The notes under the pieces are model-generated. The model saw nothing but the letters and a program-made list of their open reading frames with translations. It did no database searches and was not told the DNA's origin. A program made the translations under genes and the position numbers. DNA of 64,000 bases, from contig NZ_CP010407.1 in assembly GCF_000830005.1 (NCBI RefSeq), forward strand, positions 5,770,001-5,834,000. Reading direction: 5' to 3'. This DNA comes from Streptomyces vietnamensis. Its GTDB lineage: Bacteria; Actinomycetota; Actinomycetes; Streptomycetales; Streptomycetaceae. Position 1 is the stretch's first letter, and every line of letters starts with the position of its first letter. Shown one piece after another: positions 1-7,065 of this stretch.

Positions 1-506
1 CGAAGCCGCTCAGTCTCCCCTTCGACCCCATCGCCCGAGCCGACGAACTCTGGCAGAAGCGCTGGGGCCCGGTCCCCTCGATGGCCGCGATCACCTCGAT
101 CATGCGCGCCCACCAGATCCTCCTCGCGGAGGTCGACGCGGTCGTCAAGCCGTACGGGCTGACCTTCGCGCGGTACGAGGCCCTGGTCCTGCTCACCTTC
201 TCCAAGGCGGGGGAGCTGCCGATGTCCAAGATCGGCGAGCGGCTGCAGGTCCACCCGACCTCGGTGACGAACACGGTGGACCGGCTGGTGAGGTCGGGGC
301 TCGTGAGCAAGCGGCCCAACCCCAACGACGGGCGCGGCACCCTCGCCTCCATCACCGAGAAGGGGCGCGAGGTGGTCGAGGCGGCCACCCGCGACCTGAT
401 GGAGATGGAGTTCGGCCTCGGCGCGTACGACGCCGAGGAGTGCGCGGAGATCTTCGCGATGCTGCGCCCGCTGCGGGTCGCGGCGGGCGACTTCGACGAG
501 GGCTGA
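1..506 (+). CDS. MarR family transcriptional regulator (5' end cut by window)
   Basis: Winged-helix DNA-binding repressor of the MarR family; the target is unknown. The reading frame is open from base 3 and the residues before the first in-frame ATG at 81 (KPLSLPFDPIARADELW...) read as normal protein, so the true start lies left of the window. The winged helix is visible around GELPMSKIGERLQVHPTSVTNTVDRLVRSGLVSKRPNPNDGRG, with the DR-[SG]R wing pattern given here as NDGRG. The gene ends 55 bases before the DUF3817 gene on the same strand and may be cotranscribed with it. About 168 residues are visible, close to full length for the family. Confidence 0.85.
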   Translation, partial: KPLSLPFDPIARADELWQKRWGPVPSMAAITSIMRAHQILLAEVDAVVKPYGLTFARYEALVLLTFSKAGELPMSKIGERLQVHPTSVTNTVDRLVRSGLVSKRPNPNDGRGTLASITEKGREVVEAATRDLMEMEFGLGAYDAEECAEIFAMLRPLRVAAGDFDEG

Positions 507-561
507 CCGCACCCCGTACCCGCGCGAAGATCGCCCGGATCGTGCCGTTACGCTCGACGGC

Positions 562-894
562 ATGAAATCCAGCGTGCTGACCCGCTACCGCGTCATGGCC
601 TACGTGACCGCCGTCATGCTCCTCGTCCTGTGCGCGTGCATGGTCGCCAAGTACGGCTTCGGCGTCGGCGAGGACCTGACCTTCGCGGTCTCGCAGCTCC
701 ACGGCGTCCTCTACATCATCTACCTGATCTTCGCCTTCGACCTGGGCTCCAAGGCGAAGTGGCCGTTCGGCAAGCTGCTGTGGGTCCTGGTCTCCGGCAC
801 CATCCCCACCGCCGCGTTCTTCGTCGAGCGCAAGGTCGTCGCGGAGACGCTTCCGCTGGTCGGCGGCGCGCGGCCGGAGCCGGTCAAGGCCTGA
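562..894 (+). CDS. DUF3817 small integral membrane protein
   Basis: A 110-residue membrane protein with three predicted transmembrane helices (about residues 10-30, 42-62 and 70-90) and the pattern of the DUF3817 family (QLHGVLYIIYLIFAFDL, then a KWP segment before the third helix). Its function is not known. It lies downstream of the MarR gene on the same strand and is followed by a hairpin terminator at 901, so the two genes may form one short unit. The ATG at 562 is the first plausible start; no strong Shine-Dalgarno sequence is seen. Confidence 0.8.
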   Translation: MKSSVLTRYRVMAYVTAVMLLVLCACMVAKYGFGVGEDLTFAVSQLHGVLYIIYLIFAFDLGSKAKWPFGKLLWVLVSGTIPTAAFFVERKVVAETLPLVGGARPEPVKA

Positions 895-900
895 GCATTC

Positions 901-924
901 ACCCCCGCACTGATGTGCGGGGGT
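901..924 (+). terminator. Hairpin terminator after DUF3817 gene
   Basis: Ten-base arms ACCCCCGCAC and GTGCGGGGGT are separated by the loop TGAT, followed by a short T-containing stretch. It lies 7 bases after the stop codon and before the icmA promoter. Confidence 0.7.
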
Positions 925-930
925 TTGCCA

Positions 931-966
931 TCGACATTTACTAGGACGTCCTAGTAAATTCGAAGC
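931..966 (+). promoter_or_regulatory. icmA promoter filled by a 24-bp perfect palindrome
   Basis: Bases 936-959 are a perfect palindrome with half-site ATTTACTAGGAC and no spacer. A -35-like TCGACA (931-936) and a -10-like TAAATT (955-960) lie 18 bases apart, so the palindrome fills the spacer. The -10 ends six bases before the icmA ATG, which predicts a leaderless transcript. A repressor bound here would block the polymerase directly. The regulator is not identified; the nearby MarR and TetR proteins are only candidates by proximity. Confidence 0.6.
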
Positions 967-2667
967 ATGGACGCTGACGCCATCGAGGAAGGCCGCCGTC
1001 GCTGGCAGGCCCGTTACGACAAGGCCCGCAAGCGGGACGCCGACTTCACCACGCTCTCCGGGGACGAGGTGGAGCCCGTGTACGGGCCCCGCCCCGGCGA
1101 CACCTACGAGGGGTTCGAGCGCATCGGCTGGCCCGGCGAGTACCCCTTCACCCGGGGACTCCACCCGACCGGCTACCGGGGCCGGACCTGGACCATCCGC
1201 CAGTTCGCCGGCTTCGGCAACGCCGAGCAGACCAACGAGCGCTACAAGATGATCCTGGCCGCCGGCGGCGGCGGCCTCTCCGTCGCCTTCGACATGCCGA
1301 CCCTCATGGGCCGCGACTCCGACGACCCCCGCTCCCTCGGCGAGGTCGGCCACTGCGGTGTCGCCATCGACTCCGCCGCCGACATGGAGGTCCTCTTCAA
1401 GGACATCCCGCTCGGCGACGTCACCACCTCCATGACGATCAGCGGCCCCGCCGTGCCCGTCTTCTGCATGTACCTCGTCGCCGCCGAGCGCCAGGGCGTC
1501 GACCCGGCCGTGCTCAACGGCACGCTCCAGACCGACATCTTCAAGGAGTACATCGCGCAGAAGGAGTGGCTCTTCGAGCCCGAGCCCCATCTGCGCCTCA
1601 TCGGCGACCTGATGGAGCACTGCGCGGCGAACATCCCCGCGTACAAGCCGCTCTCGGTCTCCGGCTACCACATCCGCGAGGCCGGGGCGACGGCCGCGCA
1701 GGAGCTCGCGTACACCCTCGCCGACGGCTTCGGCTACGTCGAGCTGGGCCTGAGCCGAGGCCTGGACGTGGACGTCTTCGCGCCCGGCCTGTCCTTCTTC
1801 TTCGACGCGCACCTCGACTTCTTCGAGGAGATCGCCAAGTTCCGCGCCGCCCGCCGCATCTGGGCCCGCTGGATGAAGGAGGTCTACGGTGCCAAGACCG
1901 ACAAGGCGCAGTGGCTCCGCTTCCACACCCAGACCGCCGGCGTCTCCCTCACCGCCCAGCAGCCGTACAACAACGTCGTGCGCACCGCGGTCGAGGCCCT
2001 CTCCGCCGTCCTCGGCGGCACCAACTCCCTCCACACCAACGCCCTCGACGAGACCCTCGCGCTCCCCAGCGAGCAGGCCGCCGAGATCGCGCTCCGCACC
2101 CAGCAGGTGCTGATGGAGGAGACCGGCGTCGCCAACGTCGCCGACCCGCTGGGCGGCTCCTGGTACGTCGAGCAGCTCACCGACCGCATCGAGGCCGACG
2201 CCGAGAAGATCTTCGACCAGATCAAGGAGCGCGGCCGCCGCGCCCACCCGGACGGCCGGCACCCGATCGGCCCGATCACCTCCGGCATCCTGCGCGGCAT
2301 CGAGGACGGCTGGTTCACCGGCGAGATCGCCGAGTCCGCCTTCCAGTACCAGCGGTCCCTGGAGAAGGGCGACAAGCGGGTCGTCGGCGTCAACGTCCAC
2401 CACGGCTCCGTCACCGGCGACCTGGAGATCCTGCGCGTCAGCCACGAGGTCGAGTGGGAGCAGGTCCGCGTCCTCGGCGAGCGCAAGGGGCGCCGTGACG
2501 ACGCCAAGGTCCGCGCCTCCATCGACGCCATGCTCAAGGCCGCCCGCGACGGCTCGAACATGATCGCCCCGATGCTGGACGCCGTCCGCGCCGAGGCCAC
2601 GCTCGGCGAGATCTGCGACGCCCTGCGCGACGAGTGGGGCGTCTACACGGAGCCCCCGGGCTTCTGA
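967..2667 (+). CDS. icmA: Isobutyryl-CoA mutase large subunit IcmA
   Basis: Large (substrate-binding TIM-barrel) subunit of the coenzyme-B12-dependent mutase that interconverts isobutyryl-CoA and n-butyryl-CoA, linking valine breakdown to butyryl and methylmalonyl units. The product is 566 residues, the length known for Streptomyces IcmA. It lacks the C-terminal B12-binding domain of full methylmalonyl-CoA mutases, so it needs a separate IcmB, which is not in this window. Specificity residues fit ICM: Phe80 (TIRQFAGF) and Gln198 (EYIAQKEW), where methylmalonyl-CoA mutases carry Tyr and Arg to hold the carboxylate. A 24-bp palindrome fills its promoter and the mRNA is probably leaderless. A long bidirectional hairpin follows. 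Confidence 0.93.
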   Translation: MDADAIEEGRRRWQARYDKARKRDADFTTLSGDEVEPVYGPRPGDTYEGFERIGWPGEYPFTRGLHPTGYRGRTWTIRQFAGFGNAEQTNERYKMILAAGGGGLSVAFDMPTLMGRDSDDPRSLGEVGHCGVAIDSAADMEVLFKDIPLGDVTTSMTISGPAVPVFCMYLVAAERQGVDPAVLNGTLQTDIFKEYIAQKEWLFEPEPHLRLIGDLMEHCAANIPAYKPLSVSGYHIREAGATAAQELAYTLADGFGYVELGLSRGLDVDVFAPGLSFFFDAHLDFFEEIAKFRAARRIWARWMKEVYGAKTDKAQWLRFHTQTAGVSLTAQQPYNNVVRTAVEALSAVLGGTNSLHTNALDETLALPSEQAAEIALRTQQVLMEETGVANVADPLGGSWYVEQLTDRIEADAEKIFDQIKERGRRAHPDGRHPIGPITSGILRGIEDGWFTGEIAESAFQYQRSLEKGDKRVVGVNVHHGSVTGDLEILRVSHEVEWEQVRVLGERKGRRDDAKVRASIDAMLKAARDGSNMIAPMLDAVRAEATLGEICDALRDEWGVYTEPPGF

Positions 2668-2679
2668 TCCTCCACGGCA

Positions 2680-2719
2680 CGGCAGGGGCGGTACGGGAAC
2701 TCCCGTACCGCCCCTGCCG
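2680..2719. terminator. Bidirectional terminator between icmA and PPOX gene
   Basis: A near-perfect inverted repeat with 19-base arms (2680-2698 and 2701-2719; core GGCAGGGGCGGTACGGGA) and a two-base centre sits between two convergent genes. It would fold on either transcript. Confidence 0.8.
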
Positions 2720-2730
2720 CATGAGGTGAC

Positions 2731-3150
2731 CTACTTCGCGGCCGTGCCGAGGACCTTCGTCGGGGTGATCCGGACGACCACCCGGACCTCCTCCGGCGGC
2801 AGCTCCCGGTACTCCTGCCCGGCGCCCTCGCCCTCGTACTGCTCGGCGAGCGCCACCGCGAGCGCCCGGCCGGTGTCCTCGGCGACCGTGGCCGTACCCC
2901 GTATCTCGGCGTAGACGAGGGGGTCGTGGCGGTCGTGGACGGTGAGGCTGACCCGAGCGTCGGACCGGATGTTCTCGATCTTGCGGCGGCCGTCCCGGCT
3001 GGAGATCAGGAGTTCGTCGCCGTCCCGGCCCACCCACACCACGGAGGTCTGCGGGGAGCCGTCGGGCTGGATCGTGGCCAGCACGGCCGGGTTGACGTCG
3101 TCGAGCAAGGCGCGGACGGAGTCCGTGAGTTGAGTCGTCACGGCCGTCAC
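2731..3150 (-). CDS. PPOX-class (F420-type) oxidoreductase of the pyridoxamine-5'-phosphate oxidase fold
   Basis: A 139-residue split-barrel flavin or F420-binding protein. The PPOX family pattern is clear: N-terminal helix, then NPAVLATIQPDGSPQTSVVWV, then DELLISSRDGRRKIENIRSDARVSLTV. Many actinobacterial members use coenzyme F420 rather than FMN; which cofactor is used here cannot be read from the sequence. The likely start is GTG at 3150, with an in-frame GTG at 3141 as alternative. It is convergent with icmA and lies 34 bases from the TetR gene, which reads in the opposite order, so coregulation is not evident. Confidence 0.85.
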   Translation of the reverse strand: MTAVTTQLTDSVRALLDDVNPAVLATIQPDGSPQTSVVWVGRDGDELLISSRDGRRKIENIRSDARVSLTVHDRHDPLVYAEIRGTATVAEDTGRALAVALAEQYEGEGAGQEYRELPPEEVRVVVRITPTKVLGTAAK

Positions 3151-3184
3151 CGTAGGGCGTGGCGGCGGATGCTGCGCGCGACTT

Positions 3185-3820
3185 TCAGCCGCCGGCCGTC
3201 GCCGCCGCGCCCAGGCCGCCCATCAGGAGCGCCGAGAGGCGGGTCGCCCAGGGGGCGTCGACCGGTTCGGCGCTGACCAGGGCGCGGTGCACGACCGCGC
3301 CCGCGACGACGTCGAAGATCAGGTCGTCGGTGGCGTCCACGGCGACCGGGTCGAAGTGGTGAGGGAGTTCGCCGCGCTGCTGGGCCCGCTCGCGGCCCGC
3401 GAGGACCAGCCGCTTCTGGCGGTCGACTATGGAGGCGCGGATGCGCTCGCGCAGCGGCTCGTCCCGGGTCGACTCGGCCACGACGGCCATGAGGGCCGTC
3501 TTCGTCTCGGGCCGTTCGAGGAGCGCCGCGAACTGCAGCACCACGTGCTCGATGTCGGCCTGGAGGGAACCCAGGTCGGGCAGTTCGAGTTCGTCGAAGA
3601 GGACGGCGACGGCGTCCACGACGAGCTCGTTCTTGTTGGCCCAGCGGCGGTAGAGGGTCGTCTTGGCGACCCCGGCGCGGCCGGCCACGTCCCCCATCGT
3701 GAGCTTGGACCAGCCCAGTTCGACCAGGGCCGCGCGGGTCGCCTCCAGGATGGCCGTGTCGGCCTCGGTGGAGCGGGGGCGCCCGGTACGGCTGCGGTGG
3801 GGCTTGGTGCGACTACACAT
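3185..3820 (-). CDS. TetR family transcriptional regulator
   Basis: A 211-residue one-component repressor. The N-terminal helix-turn-helix is typical (AILEATRAALVELGWSKLTMGDVAGRAGVAKTTLYRRWANKNELV), followed by the ligand-binding helical domain of the TetR_C_11-like group. The start is the ATG at 3820; longer frames upstream run into a clear operator. That operator (3832-3849) lies only 11 bases before the start codon and is a near-perfect palindrome, so autorepression is likely. The thioredoxin/TPR gene diverges from it 331 bases away. Ligand and regulon are unknown. Confidence 0.88.
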   Translation of the reverse strand: MCSRTKPHRSRTGRPRSTEADTAILEATRAALVELGWSKLTMGDVAGRAGVAKTTLYRRWANKNELVVDAVAVLFDELELPDLGSLQADIEHVVLQFAALLERPETKTALMAVVAESTRDEPLRERIRASIVDRQKRLVLAGRERAQQRGELPHHFDPVAVDATDDLIFDVVAGAVVHRALVSAEPVDAPWATRLSALLMGGLGAAATAGG

Positions 3821-3831
3821 GAAAAGTGACC

Positions 3832-3849
3832 ATACCCGCCGGTAGGTAT
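3832..3849. promoter_or_regulatory. Probable TetR operator
   Basis: An 18-bp imperfect palindrome of the form ATACC-nn-CCGG-nn-GGTAT (14 of 18 positions symmetric). It sits just upstream of the TetR start codon at 3820. Position and symmetry fit an autoregulatory TetR site. Confidence 0.6.
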
Positions 3850-3984
3850 ACCGCCAGAGGCCGGTGATGTGAGGCAGTTCACCGTACGGATCGGGCGCGC
3901 GCCCTCCCGCCGGATCCTTCCCTGGAGTTACGCTACGACCTGTAGCGAAAGGCATTGAGCGGCCTGAGCGACAACCACACAGCA

Positions 3985-4030
3985 CCGGGTGGGGACCCGG
4001 CGCGACAGAAGGTGCCGGGTGGGGACCCGG
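3985..4030. repeat. Two direct copies of a 16-bp hairpin in the TetR/thioredoxin intergenic region
   Basis: The sequence CCGGGTGGGGACCCGG occurs at 3985-4000 and again at 4015-4030, a 30-base period. Each copy can fold into a 6-bp stem with a GGGG loop. The 331-base gap 3821-4151 also holds a CGCTAC...GTAGCG inverted repeat at 3931-3947 and the TetR operator; no gene is seen in it. Confidence 0.6.
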
Positions 4031-4151
4031 TGCCGAACGAAGACGAAGAACCGTGTCGTCCACGCGTCTCGCACACCGGCGGGAGATGCGCGGACGGCAC
4101 GGTTCAGCCATGGCTTACCGGTTACGCGCGCGGAAGGGGGAGGATGTATCC

Positions 4152-5120
4152 ATGCAGCCCCGAAACATGTCCATGAGCGGCGTCGTCGACCTCGCCGCGG
4201 TGAAGGCGGCCGGAGAGGCCAAGGCGAAGGCGGAGCAGGTGCGCGCCGAGGCCGCCCGGCAGGGTGGTTCCGCCGCGGTGCCCCCGTCGGCCCTGGTGAT
4301 CGACGTCGACGAGGCCGGCTTCGAGCGCGATGTGCTCCAGCGCTCCGCCGAGGTCCCGGTCGTCCTCGACTTCTGGGCCGAGTGGTGCGAGCCGTGCAAG
4401 CAGCTCGGCCCCCTCCTGGAGCGTCTCGCCGTCGAGTACAACGGCCGCTTCCTGCTCGCGAAGATCGACGTCGACGCCAACCAGATGCTGATGCAGCAGT
4501 TCGGCATCCAGGGAATTCCGGCCGTTTTCGCGGTGGTCGCCGGTCAGGCGCTGCCGCTGTTCCAGGGTGCGGTGCCCGAGGCGCAGATCCGGGAGACCCT
4601 CGACCAGCTGATCCAGGTCGGCGAGGAGCGCTTCGGTCTCACCGGGATCACCGTGGACGCGGACGCCTCCGAGGCCGGCGGGGCCTCCGCGCGGCCGGCC
4701 GGCCCGTACGACGCCCTCCTCGAAGCGGCCATGTCCGCGCTCGACGCGGGTGACCTGGCGGGTGCCGTCCAGGCGTACAAGAACGTGCTCGCCGACGACC
4801 CGGCCCACCCGGAGGCCAAGCTCGGCCTGGCGCAGGCCGAACTCCTCCAGCGCGTGCAGGGTCTGGACGCCGGCACCGTCCGCAAGAACGCGGCGGACGA
4901 TCCGGCCGATGTCGACGCGCAGATCGCCGCCGCCGACCTCGACCTCGTGGGCGGTCACGTGCAGGACGCCTTCGGTCGTCTCGTGGAGACCGTGCGCCGC
5001 ACGGCGGGCGAGGACCGGAACGCGGCGCGGCTGCGTCTCCTGGAGCTGTTCGAGGTGATCGGCGCCGACGACCCGCGGGTGACGGCGGCCCGGCAGGCCC
5101 TCGCGCGGGTGCTGTTCTAG
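4152..5120 (+). CDS. Thioredoxin-fold protein with C-terminal TPR region (CnoX-like)
   Basis: A 322-residue cytoplasmic protein. It has a charged N-terminal extension (about 1-45), a thioredoxin domain (about 50-155), a linker, and a C-terminal tetratricopeptide-like helical region (about 185-320). The active site is WCEPC (Cys79, Cys82) instead of WCGPC, followed by the conserved cis-proline segment GIQGIPAVF. This domain order is that of CnoX/YbbN co-chaperones, which hold unfolding proteins and protect them from overoxidation; that role is inferred by family only. The start ATG at 4152 follows a strong GGGGGAGGA ribosome site. An upstream in-frame ATG at 4053 has no such support. Confidence 0.85.
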   Translation: MQPRNMSMSGVVDLAAVKAAGEAKAKAEQVRAEAARQGGSAAVPPSALVIDVDEAGFERDVLQRSAEVPVVLDFWAEWCEPCKQLGPLLERLAVEYNGRFLLAKIDVDANQMLMQQFGIQGIPAVFAVVAGQALPLFQGAVPEAQIRETLDQLIQVGEERFGLTGITVDADASEAGGASARPAGPYDALLEAAMSALDAGDLAGAVQAYKNVLADDPAHPEAKLGLAQAELLQRVQGLDAGTVRKNAADDPADVDAQIAAADLDLVGGHVQDAFGRLVETVRRTAGEDRNAARLRLLELFEVIGADDPRVTAARQALARVLF

Positions 5121-5170
5121 CTGCCGTACGCGCCGGATCGTCCGACGATTTGGCAGCAGGGTGACAAAAG

Positions 5171-5208
5171 GCGGCCGCGCTTTACCAAAACTTGGTAATC
5201 GCGGCCGC
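5171..5208 (+). terminator. Two-part hairpin after the thioredoxin/TPR gene
   Basis: Outer arms GCGGCCGCG (5171-5179) and CGCGGCCGC (5200-5208) enclose a second perfect inverted repeat TTACCAA-AAC-TTGGTAA (5182-5198). It lies 50 bases after the stop codon. The inner AT-rich repeat may alternatively be an operator. Confidence 0.55.
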
Positions 5209-5210
5209 TG

Positions 5211-5355
5211 TTACTTGCAGTAAATCGAACCCGGCGTTCTGTCCGCATTCATCCGATGATCTCCTGACATTCCCCGTCGCCCGAACGCACCCAGCGTGCC
5301 CGTTCGGTCCCGTCCCGCCATGACGTGGTTATCCGTCCGTTACTGCCCAGTAACG
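5211..5355. promoter_or_regulatory. Two TTACT...AGTAA palindromes upstream of the DUF6230 operon
   Basis: The 590-base gap 5121-5710 contains no gene. After the hairpin it holds TTACT-TGC-AGTAA at 5211-5223 and CGTTACTG-CC-CAGTAACG at 5338-5355, the latter an 18-bp perfect palindrome. They share the same half-site about 130 bases apart, as expected for paired operators of one regulator. I could not place a convincing promoter between 5356 and 5710. Confidence 0.45.
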
Positions 5356-5710
5356 AACCCCCTTGTGCGGGGGCCCGGAATGGACCACGATCGGCGACGC
5401 TCGGTCCGAACCGCAGCCCCCGGAGACCAACCGGGATCGCGGCGAGGGTCCCCACCGAGTGGACCGGTGTTCCGGCACCGGTCGCGGACAGGGGGGTTCC
5501 CGCTCTCACCGAACGGGGCCTGTCCGATCAGGTCACGCTCCAAGGCGTGGCCCATGGTTGTCGCTCGGGGGTGATCGCCGGTGATTCGGACGCGCATCGC
5601 GCCGCCTGATGCCTCGGCGCTCTCCTTCCCGAGGACGTAGCTCTTCTCCCATCCCAGGGTGGCCCCCCGGGGCCCCTCCGGAGATGTACGTCCGAGAAGG
5701 AGGAATTCTC

Positions 5711-6376
5711 ATGAAGTCCCAGGTTCGTGGCGGGACCAGATGGAAGCGGTTCGCCGTCGTCATGGTCCCGAGCGTGGCCGCGACGGCCGCGATCGGTGTC
5801 GGCCTCGCCCAGGGTGCGCTCGCCGCGTCCTTCAGCATTTCCGGCCAGGAATTCAAGGTCAAGGCCAACAGCCTCGTCGGTACGGACTTCGTCCAGTACG
5901 GCAGCGTGGACGCGGGCAAGGACCTCGAGGGCAAGGACTTCGCCGCCCCGGTGGCCGTGTCCGGCTTCTCCGAGGCCTGGATCACCAACATGTGCCAGTC
6001 GGTCGTCACGCCGAAGGTGCCGTTCGTCGGTGACGTCACCCTCCGCCTGGAGGCCGGCACCGAGGCCGCCAAGACCGGCAAGGACGAGGACAAGGTCTAC
6101 GCGAAGGGCATCTACCTCGATGTCTCCGAGCTCAAGGCCGACGCCGAGTTCAGCAACATCGACATCGGCGTCGCGGCCGGTGCCCTCCCGAAGTCGCCGG
6201 GCAAGCCGGGCATCCAGCCCAACACCAAGGCCAACCCGTACGGCTTCGGCCAGCGCGCCGAGCAGGCCACGCTGAACAACGTGCAGCAGAAGGCCTGGGC
6301 CACCACGGCCGGCACCTTCAAGCTCCCCGACCTGCACCTGTCGCTGCACCGGGGCACGGACGCCGAGTGCTACTAG
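5711..6376 (+). CDS. DUF6230 family exported protein
   Basis: A 221-residue protein with a basic N-terminus and a hydrophobic segment (about residues 13-38, MVPSVAATAAIGVGLAQGALAA) that reads as a signal peptide or membrane anchor. A soluble domain follows, rich in Asp, Lys and Gly, and the chain ends in Cys-Tyr. It matches the DUF6230 family, found in Streptomyces next to DUF6114; no biochemical role is established to my knowledge. The ATG at 5711 is set by a strong AAGGAGG site. It heads a three-gene operon with the two genes that follow, probably acting at or outside the cell membrane. Confidence 0.85.
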   Translation: MKSQVRGGTRWKRFAVVMVPSVAATAAIGVGLAQGALAASFSISGQEFKVKANSLVGTDFVQYGSVDAGKDLEGKDFAAPVAVSGFSEAWITNMCQSVVTPKVPFVGDVTLRLEAGTEAAKTGKDEDKVYAKGIYLDVSELKADAEFSNIDIGVAAGALPKSPGKPGIQPNTKANPYGFGQRAEQATLNNVQQKAWATTAGTFKLPDLHLSLHRGTDAECY

Positions 6377-6495
6377 GACCGGCCGGTCCCTGAGGACCGT
6401 TCCGTCCGGAGGGGTGGGGCCGTCGCGTGCGGTCCCACCCGCCAGGTTCCTTCTCTTCATCTTTCTCAGCAACACCGCTTCCAGGGAGCTGTTCC

Positions 6496-7065
6496 ATGAG
6501 CGCCGAGTACCCCGCCTCCCGCGAAGTCCCCAAAAAGGAGAACCGGTTCAAGGTCTGGCGGCAGACCCGGCCCTTCTGGGCGGGACTGTTCACCATGATC
6601 GGCGGCGTACCGATCGCCTACCTCCCGTACGGGGACATGCGGCTCGGCAACGTCACGCTCGCCATGCAGACGACCGCCGGGGCCGGCGCGCTGATCATCG
6701 GCGTGCTGCTCATCACCCTCGGTCTGACGATGTGGTTCCAGCCCGTCGTCCGGGTGTTCGCGGGCATCGCGGCGATCGTCCTGGCGCTCGTCTCCATCCC
6801 GGTGTCGAACTTCGGCGGCCTCGTCATCGGATTCCTGTTCGCCCTCATCGGCGGCGCCTTGTCCGCCTCCTGGGCACCCGCACCCCCGGTCGAGGAGACC
6901 GAGGACGCACAGCACGACGGTCGGCCGGAGGCCTCGGAGGAGGTCGGCGCGGAGGCCGGGACCGAGGTCGTGCCCGCGGCCGTGGTCCCCGAGCAGCGCG
7001 AGCCGGAGCAGCAGGCGACCGAAACGACGATCGACGCCAACGGCGGGAGGAACAGTGCGGGGTGA
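6496..7065 (+). CDS. DUF6114 integral membrane protein
   Basis: A 189-residue membrane protein with four predicted transmembrane helices (about residues 25-130, including FWAGLFTMIGGVPIAYLPY and VFAGIAAIVLALVSIPVSNFGGLVIGFLFALIGGAL). A long acidic cytoplasmic or external tail follows (EETEDAQHDGRPEASEEV...). It belongs to the DUF6114 family and is nearly always paired with DUF6230 in Streptomyces. The start ATG at 6496 is chosen because membrane homology begins there. The 3' end overlaps the next gene by 11 bases, which indicates translational coupling. Confidence 0.82.
   Translation: MSAEYPASREVPKKENRFKVWRQTRPFWAGLFTMIGGVPIAYLPYGDMRLGNVTLAMQTTAGAGALIIGVLLITLGLTMWFQPVVRVFAGIAAIVLALVSIPVSNFGGLVIGFLFALIGGALSASWAPAPPVEETEDAQHDGRPEASEEVGAEAGTEVVPAAVVPEQREPEQQATETTIDANGGRNSAG

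Noticed and set aside
352..2445. 697-codon open frame antisense to icmA
   Set aside because: Low-complexity Val/Asp/Gly/Leu-rich translation typical of the opposite strand of a GC-rich gene; no start signal or family match, and icmA on the other strand is certain.
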